From positions 186,001-250,000 of the forward strand of contig JAAFJM010000001.1 in the NCBI GenBank assembly GCA_013298895.1: DNA of 64,000 nt. Reading direction: 5' to 3'. A model generated the notes under the pieces. The model saw only the letters and a list, made by a program, of their open reading frames with translations, was not told the origin of the DNA and searched no databases. Positions 44,283 to 53,969 of this stretch are shown piece after piece (positions within the stretch are counted from its first letter, which is position 1; each line of letters begins with the position of its first letter). A program made the translations under genes and the position numbers. Source of the stretch: Bacteroidota bacterium (lineage in GTDB: Bacteria > Bacteroidota > Bacteroidia > UKL13-3).

Positions 44283-45968
44283 ATGACAAAACATACAGAT
44301 TTACACGCTGCCACTGGCAATACATTAAGTTGCAAAGGTTGGGTTCAAGAGGCTGCTTTGCGCATGCTATACAATAATCTAGACCCTGATGTGGCCGAAA
44401 AGCCAGACGATTTAGTGGTTTATGGTGGAATAGGAAAAGCTGCCCGTAATTGGGAAAGTTTTGATTTAATAGTAAAAGCTTTACAAGATTTAGAGGAAGA
44501 TGAAACCCTTTTAATACAAAGCGGTAAGCCTGTTGGTATTTTACCTACTCATAAAGATGCTCCAAGGGTTTTAATTTCAAACTCTATGTTGGTGCCCAAG
44601 TGGGCTAATTGGGAAACTTTTCATGAGTTAGATAAAAAAGGCTTAATGATGTATGGCCAAATGACTGCCGGAAGTTGGATTTACATTGGTTCGCAAGGAA
44701 TTGTACAAGGAACTTACGAAACATTTGCCGAAGCGGCTCGCCAACATTTTGGAGGTACTTTAAAAGGAACCTTAACAGTAACAGCTGGTTTAGGTGGAAT
44801 GGGTGGTGCTCAACCACTTTCTGTTACCATGTGTGATGGTGTTTGTTTGGCTGCCGAAATGGTAGAATGGCGTATTAAAAAACGTATAGAAACGCGTTAT
44901 TTAGACGTAATGAGCCGAGATATTGACCAAGCTATTGACATGGCTTTAAAAGCCAAAGCTGAAGGCAAACGCCTTTCAATTGGTGTACTTTGTAATGTGA
45001 TTGATTTATTAGAACGTTTAATAGAACGTAATATTACTCCTGATTTATTAACCGACCAAACTTCTGCTCACGATCCATTAAACGGATATTATCCTGAAGG
45101 AATAGCTGAGGAAGTAGCCGACCACATGCGCAAAGCTGAGCCAGATAAATATGTAGAAAAATCGTTAGATACCATGGCACACCATGTAAAATTAATGATT
45201 GAGTTACAACAAAAAGGTGCTATTGTTTTTGATTATGGAAATAACTTACGCGGACAAGCCAAAGATCAACGCCATGTAGAAAATGCATTTGCATTCCCAG
45301 GTTTTGTACCTGCTTACATTCGTCCTTTGTTTTGCGAAGGAAAAGGCCCTTTCCGTTGGGTGGCTTTAAGTGGAAACCCTAACGATATTTACGTAACCGA
45401 CCAAGTAATGAAAGAATTATTTCCAGAAAACACTTCATTGCACCGTTGGTTAGATATGGCGCAAGAACGTATTGCTTTCCAAGGTTTGCCTGCACGTATT
45501 TGTTGGATAGGACAAGGTGATAGAGAAAAAGCTGCCTTGGCTTTTAATGAATTGGTAAGAACTGGAAAAGTAAAAGGACCAATCGTTATTGGAAGAGACC
45601 ATTTAGATACAGGTTCGGTGGCTTCGCCAAATAGAGAAACTGAAGCCATGAAAGACGGCAGCGATGCGGTAGCAGATTGGCCAATTTTAAATTCATTAAT
45701 CAATACTGCTGGAGGCGCTAGTTGGGTTTCAATCCATCATGGTGGTGGAGTTGGAATGGGTTATAGCATTCATGCAGGAATGGTAATTGTAGCCGATGGA
45801 ACTGAAGATGCTGCACGCAGGTTAAAACGTGTATTACACAACGACCCTGCAATGGGCGTTATCCGCCATGCTGATGCCGGTTACGACATTGCTATTGATA
45901 CAGCCAGAAAACACCGCTTAGACATCAAAGAAAGATTGAAAGACAAAGAAGATAAACCTGGTTACTAG
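44283..45968 (+). CDS. hutU: Urocanate hydratase
   Basis: A 561-residue urocanase that converts urocanate to imidazolone propionate in histidine degradation, using tightly bound NAD+. Family motifs are visible: [19 protein letters not shown], the NAD-binding [24 protein letters not shown], and [20 protein letters not shown] with the active-site cysteine. The length is typical. No hutH, hutI or hutG gene lies beside it here, so the rest of the pathway must be elsewhere. Confidence 0.97.
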   Translation: MTKHTDLHAATGNTLSCKGWVQEAALRMLYNNLDPDVAEKPDDLVVYGGIGKAARNWESFDLIVKALQDLEEDETLLIQSGKPVGILPTHKDAPRVLISNSMLVPKWANWETFHELDKKGLMMYGQMTAGSWIYIGSQGIVQGTYETFAEAARQHFGGTLKGTLTVTAGLGGMGGAQPLSVTMCDGVCLAAEMVEWRIKKRIETRYLDVMSRDIDQAIDMALKAKAEGKRLSIGVLCNVIDLLERLIERNITPDLLTDQTSAHDPLNGYYPEGIAEEVADHMRKAEPDKYVEKSLDTMAHHVKLMIELQQKGAIVFDYGNNLRGQAKDQRHVENAFAFPGFVPAYIRPLFCEGKGPFRWVALSGNPNDIYVTDQVMKELFPENTSLHRWLDMAQERIAFQGLPARICWIGQGDREKAALAFNELVRTGKVKGPIVIGRDHLDTGSVASPNRETEAMKDGSDAVADWPILNSLINTAGGASWVSIHHGGGVGMGYSIHAGMVIVADGTEDAARRLKRVLHNDPAMGVIRHADAGYDIAIDTARKHRLDIKERLKDKEDKPGY

Positions 45969-46039
45969 TTATTCCTTTAAGTCAATTCGAGCGAATTCGA
46001 GAATAATGTATAGTTTTTGACTCCGCTCGAACAGACCAT

Positions 46040-46073
46040 AAAAAATCTCATTCAAAGTTGAATGGGATTTTTT
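46040..46073. terminator. Bidirectional terminator between hutU and a convergent gene
   Basis: A 15-bp stem AAAAAATCTCATTCA / TGAATGGGATTTTTT with one G-U pair and a 4-nt loop, bordered by A- and T-runs. It lies 3 bp before the end of the convergent gene. Confidence 0.85.
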
Positions 46074-46076
46074 GTT

Positions 46077-46520
46077 TTATTCCAAAATGCACTCATACGT
46101 TATACCTATCAGCTTATTGTTAATTCCTTCTTTAAATACTGCTGTTTGTGCCTCTTCAAACTTTTTATCGTCATCAAGGTAAAATATGCGTTCGGTTTTA
46201 ATTTTGTTCTTTTTCCCTTTATAAATAAACGTATAATTTACATCCAAATTAACGGCTGACTTTTTTAAATTACTTCTTCTTACGCCATTATTGGTACTTA
46301 CTTGATAGGTGGCTTTGATAACTAAATCATTATTATTATAAATTTCTACTTCTTCTTTACTTCTATTATTTTTTAATATTATTTGATTGTCATTTCCCAT
46401 CAAGGTATCCTTTTTTGATATAACAATCTTCAATTTGCTTATTTTGAGGTTCACATATTGGGCTTTTAAAACACTACCAATAGTGCACGATAAAAAGATT
46501 AATAAAAATAGTTTTTTCAT
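46077..46520 (-). CDS. Small secreted protein of unknown function
   Basis: A 147-residue protein. I start it at the ATG at 46520 because that codon begins a clean signal peptide (MKKLFLLIFLSCTIGSVLKAQ); the frame is open upstream to 46604 but that extension would bury the signal. The mature part is basic, with repeated charged beta-like segments (LKISKLKIVISKKD). No domain recognised. It diverges from the next gene with only 46 bp between start codons. Confidence 0.65.
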   Translation of the reverse strand: MKKLFLLIFLSCTIGSVLKAQYVNLKISKLKIVISKKDTLMGNDNQIILKNNRSKEEVEIYNNNDLVIKATYQVSTNNGVRRSNLKKSAVNLDVNYTFIYKGKKNKIKTERIFYLDDDKKFEEAQTAVFKEGINNKLIGITYECILE

Positions 46521-46566
46521 TTTGTTTTTTTTGTTTATTTGTTTTTCAAATTTAATAAAAACATTC

Positions 46567-46980
46567 ATGAAAAACATTCTAAAAAACTTACTTCCAGCAA
46601 CCATTATTGCCGTGGCAATCTTTGCAGGACTTTCATTTAAAAACTCAACAAAACAATCAAATTCAACAGTTTATGAATACAAACAATTTTCCACTGTTGA
46701 GTCAATCATTTCAGGCGGTATGGGTCGTTCAAGAATTTTAACAACCGATGAAAAAGGTACTTTGGTTGAAAAAGATTTATTGAATTTTTATAGTTTAGTA
46801 GGAATCAATTTTGGCAATATTGCCAATAACGATAGAGCAATAGTTGACAAAATAAATGAGTGGACCAATAGTGGTTGGGAATTAACTGAAGTAACCTCAG
46901 GAGCACAAACAAACATGAGTAATGGCTCAACAAGTAACGGTATTTTTATTACTCGATATTTATTTAGAAAAGCCAAATAA
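46567..46980 (+). CDS. Small membrane-anchored or secreted protein of unknown function
   Basis: A 137-residue protein. The start at 46567 gives MKNILKNLLPATIIAVAIFAG, a signal or anchor helix; the frame upstream of it is antisense to the neighbouring gene and is not credible. The remainder contains YEYKQFSTVESIISGGMG and SGWELTEVTSGAQ, the latter resembling the DUF4177-like WELV motif found in small Bacteroidota proteins. Function unknown. It is followed by a 17-bp perfect terminator. Confidence 0.68.
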   Translation: MKNILKNLLPATIIAVAIFAGLSFKNSTKQSNSTVYEYKQFSTVESIISGGMGRSRILTTDEKGTLVEKDLLNFYSLVGINFGNIANNDRAIVDKINEWTNSGWELTEVTSGAQTNMSNGSTSNGIFITRYLFRKAK

Positions 46981-46984
46981 CCAT

Positions 46985-47022
46985 ACAAAGAATCCCGTTC
47001 AATTCTGAACGGGATTCTTTGT
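46985..47022. terminator. Bidirectional intrinsic terminator
   Basis: A 17-bp perfect stem ACAAAGAATCCCGTTCA / TGAACGGGATTCTTTGT with loop ATTC, between a plus-strand gene ending at 46980 and the PBP1A gene ending at 47039 on the minus strand. Confidence 0.9.
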
Positions 47023-47038
47023 TTAGCAATTATTAAAA

Positions 47039-49258
47039 TTATTCTTCCATAAAATCATCAGTAGTTGTTTTGGAATCAGGTTTAAACTTATCGCAATCAA
47101 GTTCAATGGTTAACTCAGATTTAGGCTCAGACCAATAAGGAACGATTTCAGCTAGTTTCTGGGCTTGTACTGCTTTCATATAATTTCCAAAAATGGGCAT
47201 TGCCATTGCTGAGCCGCTTCCTAAATCCATACTTCTAAAATGAATGGCTCTATCCTCAAATCCTGTCCAAATACCCGTGGTTAAAGTTGGTGTAATTCCA
47301 ATGAACCAACCATCACTGTAATTTTGTGTAGTTCCTGTTTTACCACCAACGGCCCCTTGCACACCATATTGATACTTAACCTTAGCCGCAGTTCCATGTG
47401 CGGTAACTTTTTCAAGCATTTTGCACATTACATAACTTGTTTGTTCGTTCAATGCTTCTCTGCTTTCTACCTTAGGTTCGTATATGATATTTCCATTTTT
47501 GTCGGTAATTTTAACTAAATAATTGGGTTTAATCCAAACACCTTTATTGGCAAAAGTGCTGAAAGCTCCAGTCATTTCAAAAACCGAAATATCTGCAGTT
47601 CCTAAAGCTGTTGCAGGATAAGGCCCCATAGGACTTTCAACACCCATTTTTTTAGCAATATTAATTACTTGTTTTATGGCATCGGAGCCCAAACTTTTTA
47701 ACACATTCAATGCTATTAAATTTACTGAAAATTGTAAACCTCTAAACATTGTCATATCGCCTGTAGTGTATTGTTCATCGGCATTGCCTGGTTTGTAATC
47801 AGGGTAACCTTCAAACTGAACTGGTTTATTAGGAAAAATGGTACAAGGTGAAACACCATTATCAACTGCTAAGGTATAAACAAATGGTTTAAATGTAGAA
47901 CCTACTTGGCGTTTAGAATTTTGGTTCACATGGTCGTATTTAAAATATTTATAATTATTTCCGCCTACCCAAGCCTTAACCTGCCCTGTTCTCGGGTCCA
48001 TACTCATCATACCACATTGCATAAAATACTTGTAATATTTTAAACTGTCTAATGGAGTCATCATTGTATCAATTTCGCCACGTGCGCTACTATAAACTTT
48101 CATTTTCACAACAGTGTTAAATTGTTCATCAATTTCGGTTTTTGATAAATTTTGTTCTTTACAAAGTTTGTACCTATCGCTCCGTTTCATAGCCATCTCC
48201 AATAGTTCTTTATGAGAGCCCCAAGGCTCTCTGCCTTTCCAATGTGCGTAGAATTTTTTTTGCATTGTTGCCAAATGTTCCTCCACTGCTAATTCTGCTT
48301 GCGCTTGCATTTTTGCATTAATGGTGGTATAAATTTTCAATCCATCTTTGTATAAATTAAAACCATTTTCTTCCGCCCATTCCATTAATTCAACGCGTAA
48401 ATGCTCTCTAAAATAAGTTGCTAAACCTTCATTGTGGTCATCTTCTTGATAGTTCAATTTTATTGCCTCATTTTTAAACTTTCTGGCCTCATTTTCGGTT
48501 AAATAACCATTTTTTAGCATTTGATTTAAAACTGTATTTCTTCTGTTTAATGCGCTAGCAGGATTTCTGTTGGGATTAAATTTGGTAATTCCTTTTAGCA
48601 TACCAACCAAAAGAGCTGCTTCTGGTGCATTTAATTCTTTGGGAGTTTTACCAAAAAAAACTTTTGAAGCACTTCTAATACCAAAGGCGTTTCCTCCAAA
48701 CTCAACCGTATTAAAATACATAGTTAATATTTCTTGTTTGGTATAACGCTGTTCAATTCTTATAGCCGTTATCCACTCTTGTAGTTTTGTTATTACTTTT
48801 TGATGGATATGCTTGAAGCGCTTGCGTGGAAATAAGTTTTTAGCAAGTTGTTGGGTAATTGTACTTCCTCCTTGCCTGCGGCCAATTAAATTATATGCTA
48901 TAATGGTAAATAAACGGTTATTATCAATTCCACTATGTTCATAAAAACGGATATCTTCGGTAGCAATTAGTGCATTTAATAATTGTGGACTTAACTCTTC
49001 AAAATTTGCATTACTTCTATTTTGCAAAAAATACTTTCCCATTAATATGCCATCGCTACTATAAACCTCACTTGCTAGTAGTGTTTTGGGATTTTCCAAC
49101 TCTTCCAATGGAGGTAGTTTGTATGAGGTAGGAACCCAATCTTTCCAGAGAATTGTTATTAAAATTGATAAAATAAAAATACCACTAAATGCAAAAATCC
49201 AAAGCCATTTAATGTATTTGTTATATTTCTTATCAAATATTTGATTTATTAAACTCAT
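47039..49258 (-). CDS. Penicillin-binding protein 1A (transglycosylase/transpeptidase)
   Basis: A 739-residue class A PBP that polymerises and cross-links peptidoglycan. It has a short cytosolic tail, one membrane helix (residues ~18-38), a GT51 glycosyltransferase domain (ATEDIRFYEHSGID, GGSTITQQLAKNLF, RRNTVLNQML), and a transpeptidase domain with STFK (active-site Ser), SVN and KTGT motifs. It is read from the minus strand, and its start is 1 bp after the stop of the SprE-like gene, so the two are an operon. Confidence 0.95.
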   Translation of the reverse strand: MSLINQIFDKKYNKYIKWLWIFAFSGIFILSILITILWKDWVPTSYKLPPLEELENPKTLLASEVYSSDGILMGKYFLQNRSNANFEELSPQLLNALIATEDIRFYEHSGIDNNRLFTIIAYNLIGRRQGGSTITQQLAKNLFPRKRFKHIHQKVITKLQEWITAIRIEQRYTKQEILTMYFNTVEFGGNAFGIRSASKVFFGKTPKELNAPEAALLVGMLKGITKFNPNRNPASALNRRNTVLNQMLKNGYLTENEARKFKNEAIKLNYQEDDHNEGLATYFREHLRVELMEWAEENGFNLYKDGLKIYTTINAKMQAQAELAVEEHLATMQKKFYAHWKGREPWGSHKELLEMAMKRSDRYKLCKEQNLSKTEIDEQFNTVVKMKVYSSARGEIDTMMTPLDSLKYYKYFMQCGMMSMDPRTGQVKAWVGGNNYKYFKYDHVNQNSKRQVGSTFKPFVYTLAVDNGVSPCTIFPNKPVQFEGYPDYKPGNADEQYTTGDMTMFRGLQFSVNLIALNVLKSLGSDAIKQVINIAKKMGVESPMGPYPATALGTADISVFEMTGAFSTFANKGVWIKPNYLVKITDKNGNIIYEPKVESREALNEQTSYVMCKMLEKVTAHGTAAKVKYQYGVQGAVGGKTGTTQNYSDGWFIGITPTLTTGIWTGFEDRAIHFRSMDLGSGSAMAMPIFGNYMKAVQAQKLAEIVPYWSEPKSELTIELDCDKFKPDSKTTTDDFMEE

Positions 49259-49259
49259 T

Positions 49260-52004
49260 CTAATGTTTCTCTTGTAATTTTTTGTAAAAATTGAAATATT
49301 TATCCATTTGTTTGTCGCGCATTACGTTTTTGTAATTTGTAATTGAGATAACAAAATCTAGATAAGGTTGATTAACTTTTAGTTTTGATGTAATTACATT
49401 ATTGGCAACAATTCCTTTATAGTAATCTTCGGCTTTTTTCTGATTTGGAAACTCTCTGACCAAAATATATTGATAGCCTTCATTTCCCATTAAAGCGTTA
49501 ACTTTTAGGTTATCTTCAGATGCATAGGCTTCATTGTAAGAATATAGTTTTTCAACAAACTCCGTATAATTAGCTTTAGCATCTTTAACTGCAAAAACAT
49601 AATAGTATTTATCATTTGCATCCATATTAAATTCAGCTAAAATGGAATCCTTTTTCTGGACAATCGTAGTTTCTTTAGCTTTATTTAAAATGGCTAAAAT
49701 TTCATCTGCTTTTAAAGCTACATCAGTTTTGGGAAATTCTTTTGATACTGATAATAAGGCTAGTTTATATTCTTCTATCTTACTTGTTTTGCCAATTGCT
49801 AATGCATTAATAAGTTCAAATTTAGGTCGTAATAAATTTCCTGGATATTTCTTATCAACTTGAGCTTTTAAATCAAATACAGTTTGATAATTACCTAATT
49901 TAAATGCGTTAAAAACGCTATCATATAAAACCACAACTTCCTTATTTGCATCCGTACTAGCTGTATTTATTGGTTTCCCTCGCAGTAATAGCGCATAAGT
50001 GTTATTTGGATAATTATTTAAGAGGTCATCTTTATACTTACCAGCATTTTTTGATTCCTTGTTTTCAATATGACTTTTATGTAAATAATACCAAGTTTCG
50101 GGTTCATATTCACTATTGGGGAATTTGCTTTGTAATATGTTAAAATAAGTAATTGCTTCCTTATAATTTTTTATTTTGCTGTAATAGATAGTGCCAATAT
50201 TATGCAATGCCTCTAACATATTTAAATTAGAGTTTTCAATTGCTTGATTACTGTAAGGTATATTTTTTACCCAAGCATCTTTATTTTTATCACCAAATAT
50301 ATCTGCTTGCTTGTCAGAATCCTTATTTGAAGCTACTTCATCCTTATTTTTTTCTTTGGCAGTATCCTTTGATTTTATATTTTCACCTTCCTCAGTGGAG
50401 TCCTTTTCCGTATTTGGTTTGCTTGGTTTTTCTTTTTGTGATAATCGCCAATAATCTTCATTTAATCTGTTTCCCCATTTACGCGAATTAAAAAACTCAT
50501 TGGCACCAGAGTTGCTCAAATTTGTATTGTAAAAATACCATTGAGAGCCATTGGCAGAATTGTCAAAAGCCACAGGAGCATTTGTATTATTGGCAGTTTG
50601 ATTTTGATTGGCAGCAATACTATTTTCAATTATTTTTTGGTTTCTAGCTGCTTTAATTTCTTGTTCTTTCTTTTTATTGTCGGCTAAAATCCATTCTTCC
50701 ACTTTCCTACTTAAATCCTTTTTACTTAGTTTACTAAGCATTTGTAAACTATCTTCTGTTTCGTATACGGTTAAATTATTAATTAAATCATTAAGTACAT
50801 TTTTAGTACCAATAATTATTGGATAATTTTTTTCATTTTTGTCAAATGTACTTGCTGTTGTATCATAGTAAGCTTTGGCAAACTTATACTCTTTTAAATC
50901 AAAATATAATTTGGCTAATTCGTAACATGATTTGGCTTTTTGGTTAGCAGCTGTAGTTGAGTTTTGAATTGACTTTTTAAATGAGATTATTGCAGGTTGA
51001 TAATTTTTTTGTGATAATTCTAGTTTACCTAATTCATAATAAATTTGACCTAAATAATCGGTATTTTTATCATCCTTAGCCATTTTTTTCAAACTCTTAC
51101 GAACCATGTTGACAGCCTTTTTGTCATTGATATTGTAAAGTCTTGTAATGTTTATATTGGCATTGAATGCAAATTCATAGCTAGGAACTAAACTTATTAC
51201 TTTATTAAAATTATAAATGGCATTTATATTATCATTTGCCAATGAATATAATTGACCCAAAATAAACCTGTACCTAATTTTTTGGTCTTTGTTTAAGCTT
51301 CCTTCAGCAAATACTTTATTCAGGTTTTCAATTGCCGATTTATATTTTTCAAGTTTTATATTTACATCAGCTGCTGTTAAATATACTTCTGTTACATCTT
51401 TTTTATTAATATTCTTAGATGATAATACTAAACCAATTACAGCCTCGGCTTCCATTGGTTTTCCTAATCCCATATATGATTTAGCAATCCAAGCTGTACT
51501 TAAATTTTTATATTCAAGTGGGTATTTGCTAATCATGTACTGCATTGCTTCTTGACATGCATAATAATCGCGTTTAAAAAAATGTGTTTTTGCTATAGCA
51601 AACCAAGCTTCGTCAGTATAAGATCCTACTTTATGCAACTGAATTGTTCCTGAGAACTTTTTCATTGCTTCGTCTAAAATATTTAATACTCCTTTTGCTG
51701 CTGCATCATTGCCATAAGGGAAAATAGCTAGTATGTTGTTAAAATCGTTTACATGGCCTTTGTTTAATACCTCAATAGCATCATTTAATTTTTGTTCTCC
51801 ATTGAAGTAAATATTATAATGCCCCACCAAACTGTGCCATTTTTTATTCAGCCATTTTTCTTTGTTGGGATTACAAGCATATGCAATTAACATACTTAAA
51901 AGCAGTATTGTCAAGCCCTTTACAAAATTTCTATTATATTTATATTTCAAAAGCAATCTATTTTTATATTTTTGGAAAAAATATGAGTTCACAATTTTAA
52001 GCAT
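49260..52004 (-). CDS. sprE: SprE/PorW-like T9SS TPR lipoprotein
   Basis: A 914-residue lipoprotein: the signal region ends LLSMLIAYAC, followed by NPNKEKWLNKKWHSLVGHYNIYFNGEQKL, the sequence that begins the SprE/PorW family. Long TPR arrays occupy about residues 100-420 and 610-760, separated by a charged, low-complexity linker (KEKPSKPNTEKDSTEEGE). SprE/PorW is needed for T9SS function and gliding. The annotated start gives an unusually long n-region and lies only 11 bp from a divergent gene, so translation may begin downstream. It is the first gene of an operon with PBP1A. Confidence 0.8.
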   Translation of the reverse strand: MLKIVNSYFFQKYKNRLLLKYKYNRNFVKGLTILLLSMLIAYACNPNKEKWLNKKWHSLVGHYNIYFNGEQKLNDAIEVLNKGHVNDFNNILAIFPYGNDAAAKGVLNILDEAMKKFSGTIQLHKVGSYTDEAWFAIAKTHFFKRDYYACQEAMQYMISKYPLEYKNLSTAWIAKSYMGLGKPMEAEAVIGLVLSSKNINKKDVTEVYLTAADVNIKLEKYKSAIENLNKVFAEGSLNKDQKIRYRFILGQLYSLANDNINAIYNFNKVISLVPSYEFAFNANINITRLYNINDKKAVNMVRKSLKKMAKDDKNTDYLGQIYYELGKLELSQKNYQPAIISFKKSIQNSTTAANQKAKSCYELAKLYFDLKEYKFAKAYYDTTASTFDKNEKNYPIIIGTKNVLNDLINNLTVYETEDSLQMLSKLSKKDLSRKVEEWILADNKKKEQEIKAARNQKIIENSIAANQNQTANNTNAPVAFDNSANGSQWYFYNTNLSNSGANEFFNSRKWGNRLNEDYWRLSQKEKPSKPNTEKDSTEEGENIKSKDTAKEKNKDEVASNKDSDKQADIFGDKNKDAWVKNIPYSNQAIENSNLNMLEALHNIGTIYYSKIKNYKEAITYFNILQSKFPNSEYEPETWYYLHKSHIENKESKNAGKYKDDLLNNYPNNTYALLLRGKPINTASTDANKEVVVLYDSVFNAFKLGNYQTVFDLKAQVDKKYPGNLLRPKFELINALAIGKTSKIEEYKLALLSVSKEFPKTDVALKADEILAILNKAKETTIVQKKDSILAEFNMDANDKYYYVFAVKDAKANYTEFVEKLYSYNEAYASEDNLKVNALMGNEGYQYILVREFPNQKKAEDYYKGIVANNVITSKLKVNQPYLDFVISITNYKNVMRDKQMDKYFNFYKKLQEKH

Positions 52005-52015
52005 ATTCAGTTAAA

Positions 52016-52375
52016 TTGGAATCAAAAAGAAAAAAGTTTTTACGCAAGTTACAATTACCGCTGCGATTAGTTATCATCAATGACGAAACGTTTGAAGAAA
52101 AGTTTTCGTTTAAATTAACACCTATGAATGTTTTTGTAGGCGCAAGTTCGTTTGTGGTTTTATTTGGACTAGCCATTATTTTACTAGTATTTTCCACACC
52201 TTTTCGCGAATTACTGCCAGGTTACGGTGATAATGATACAAAGCAAAATTTGCAGGAATTACTTTATAAAACTGATTCAATTGAAAAGTCATTGCGCGAA
52301 AAAGATATTTTTTTAAAAAATAAAATTAATATTTTAAATGGCGGTGAAGGATTAAATGACTCTTTATATAATTAA
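52016..52375 (+). CDS. Short single-span membrane protein
   Basis: A 119-residue protein starting at TTG. It has a basic N-terminus (ESKRKKFLRKLQLPLRLVIIN), the motif NDETFEEKFSFKLTPMNVFVG, one membrane helix (about residues 38-60) and TPFRELLPGYGDN. This is the N-terminal module of Bacteroidota M23 (LytM) peptidases, but the peptidase domain is absent here. It may be a truncated relative or a stand-alone partner of another protein. It diverges from the sprE start by 11 bp. Its stop codon abuts the stop of the convergent adenylyltransferase gene with no gap. Confidence 0.7.
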   Translation: MESKRKKFLRKLQLPLRLVIINDETFEEKFSFKLTPMNVFVGASSFVVLFGLAIILLVFSTPFRELLPGYGDNDTKQNLQELLYKTDSIEKSLREKDIFLKNKINILNGGEGLNDSLYN

Positions 52376-52867
52376 TTAAATTTCCTTTATTCTTTTTTCT
52401 ATAGCGCTGGTTGAATAACCTGGCAAAAAATCGATGGTTTTAACCATGCCGCCTTTGGATGTAACTATGTCGTAACCAACAATGTTTTCAGGTTGGTAAT
52501 CGCTTCCTTTTACCAACACATCTGGTTGAACCAATTTTATTAAATCGTAAGGAGTTTCTTCGTTAAATAATACTACAGCACTTACGCATTGCAAAGCAGC
52601 CATAATTAATAATCGCGATTGCTCATCTTGTATGGGCCTGTGAGGCCCTTTTAGTTTGCTTACCGAAGCATCGGTGTTTAATCCCATTACCAATACATCG
52701 CCAAGGTCGGCAGCACGGTTAAGGTAATCAATATGCCCTTTATGAACCAAATCGAAACAACCATTGCTAAACACAATTTTTTTACCTTGTGCTTGCCAAG
52801 TTGCTACCTGAGTTTTTAAAGTTTCCCAAGTATGAATTTTGCTGTGAATACTTTCAATATGAGTCAT
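52376..52867 (-). CDS. rfaE2: D-glycero-beta-D-manno-heptose 1-phosphate adenylyltransferase
   Basis: A 163-residue nucleotidyltransferase matching the C-terminal (adenylyltransferase) half of HldE/RfaE. Motifs are FSNGCFDLVHKGHIDYLN with the HxGH ATP site, KGSDY and GYSTSAIEKRI. It activates heptose 1-phosphate for lipopolysaccharide core synthesis, although Bacteroidota homologues may serve other sugars. The kinase half is not present in this window. Its 3' end abuts the stop codon of the convergent gene exactly. Confidence 0.92.
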   Translation of the reverse strand: MTHIESIHSKIHTWETLKTQVATWQAQGKKIVFSNGCFDLVHKGHIDYLNRAADLGDVLVMGLNTDASVSKLKGPHRPIQDEQSRLLIMAALQCVSAVVLFNEETPYDLIKLVQPDVLVKGSDYQPENIVGYDIVTSKGGMVKTIDFLPGYSTSAIEKRIKEI

Positions 52868-52944
52868 TTGATTATTGCGGGTTATTTATTGCGAGTTTGT
52901 TTATTTCGGGTTGATTATTTTGCCTATTGTCAATTGCTTATTGC

Positions 52945-53874
52945 CTATTTGAAATTAATAAGCCAACTTACAGTTTCCTCAGCATCTGCAATTGACCAAG
53001 AATGTGGATTTTTTCTCCCTGTTAGTTTGCGATAACCTTTGTTATTAGTCAAAACCAATTTAGCTTTTTTATTACCCATTAACCTCAGTGCATTAATAAC
53101 CATTGAAGCATCAAGTGTATTCAAATCATACATACTTCTGTTTCTTTCTTCCATTTGCCATATAATATCTGGTTCAGAAATAAGCAAAATTGGGCAATCT
53201 TTTAAATGCTGAATGTTTGTTTGATTGGTGTCTGAAAATGAATAAGGAGAAATGATATGAAAAGGCGTTTTGTCAATGTAGGGAGTACTTTGAAATTCGT
53301 ATTGTAATCGTTTTATAAAATAATCAGCTTCCATTTTTGCAATATTAACCGTGCTGTACTTTGCGGCATACTCCAAACTGTAATACATTTTTTCAAAATC
53401 TATCGGTGCATCAATGGCAAAAATTGCTTTTGGTTTTACTAAAGTTTTTGAACTATGAGCCCTTTCAGCATATTTTATAATACCCGAACCACCCAGAGAA
53501 AATCCACCTAAATAAAGTGGCTTATCGGTTAAATTATATTTTTTTTGAATAGTTGGAATTAATGCATCTAAGTTTAATTGAGATAATGAATCAATAAAAA
53601 AAGTTTGTGTTCCATATTGCAATGATGCAAAAACAGTAATTAATCCGTTTTTAGCAGCTACAGTTTGAATAGTTGTTTCCTTGGCTGCATTTTGTGGTGT
53701 TTCTCCAAAACTGGTTAAAAGTAATAATAATCCTGTTGGTTCAATTGACGGTTTGTAAGCAATGTAGTAATTTGTATTTGTATCTTTTGGATTACTATAA
53801 ACAACCTCTGATTTCTGAGCAAGAAGATTGAGTGTTAAAAAAAACGCACTAAAAAAAACTGCAACTCTTTTCAT
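52945..53874 (-). CDS. Secreted alpha/beta hydrolase-like protein
   Basis: A 309-residue protein with signal peptide (ending LLAQ). The central segment PLYLGGFSLGGSGIIKYAE contains the GxSxG nucleophile elbow (GFSLGG). ILLISEPDIIWQMEERN probably carries the acid residue, and NPHSWSIADAEETVSWL the catalytic His. It is likely an esterase or carbohydrate esterase-like hydrolase in the periplasm; the substrate is unknown. Confidence 0.75.
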   Translation of the reverse strand: MKRVAVFFSAFFLTLNLLAQKSEVVYSNPKDTNTNYYIAYKPSIEPTGLLLLLTSFGETPQNAAKETTIQTVAAKNGLITVFASLQYGTQTFFIDSLSQLNLDALIPTIQKKYNLTDKPLYLGGFSLGGSGIIKYAERAHSSKTLVKPKAIFAIDAPIDFEKMYYSLEYAAKYSTVNIAKMEADYFIKRLQYEFQSTPYIDKTPFHIISPYSFSDTNQTNIQHLKDCPILLISEPDIIWQMEERNRSMYDLNTLDASMVINALRLMGNKKAKLVLTNNKGYRKLTGRKNPHSWSIADAEETVSWLINFK

Positions 53875-53969
53875 AATTTGGTTATTTATATTTAAGATTC
53901 ATGTTTATACTAGTTTATTAACCTTAAACGCCTTTTTATTTTTTTGCTTATTGCCTATTGCCAAATAGT

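Noticed and set aside
44605-45703. Long antisense frames over hutU
   Set aside because: They are complements of conserved hutU codons, with no start signals or protein-like features.
46387-46604. Longer starts for both divergent small genes
   Set aside because: The extensions overlap each other on opposite strands and would bury clean signal peptides; internal ATGs at 46520 and 46567 were chosen.
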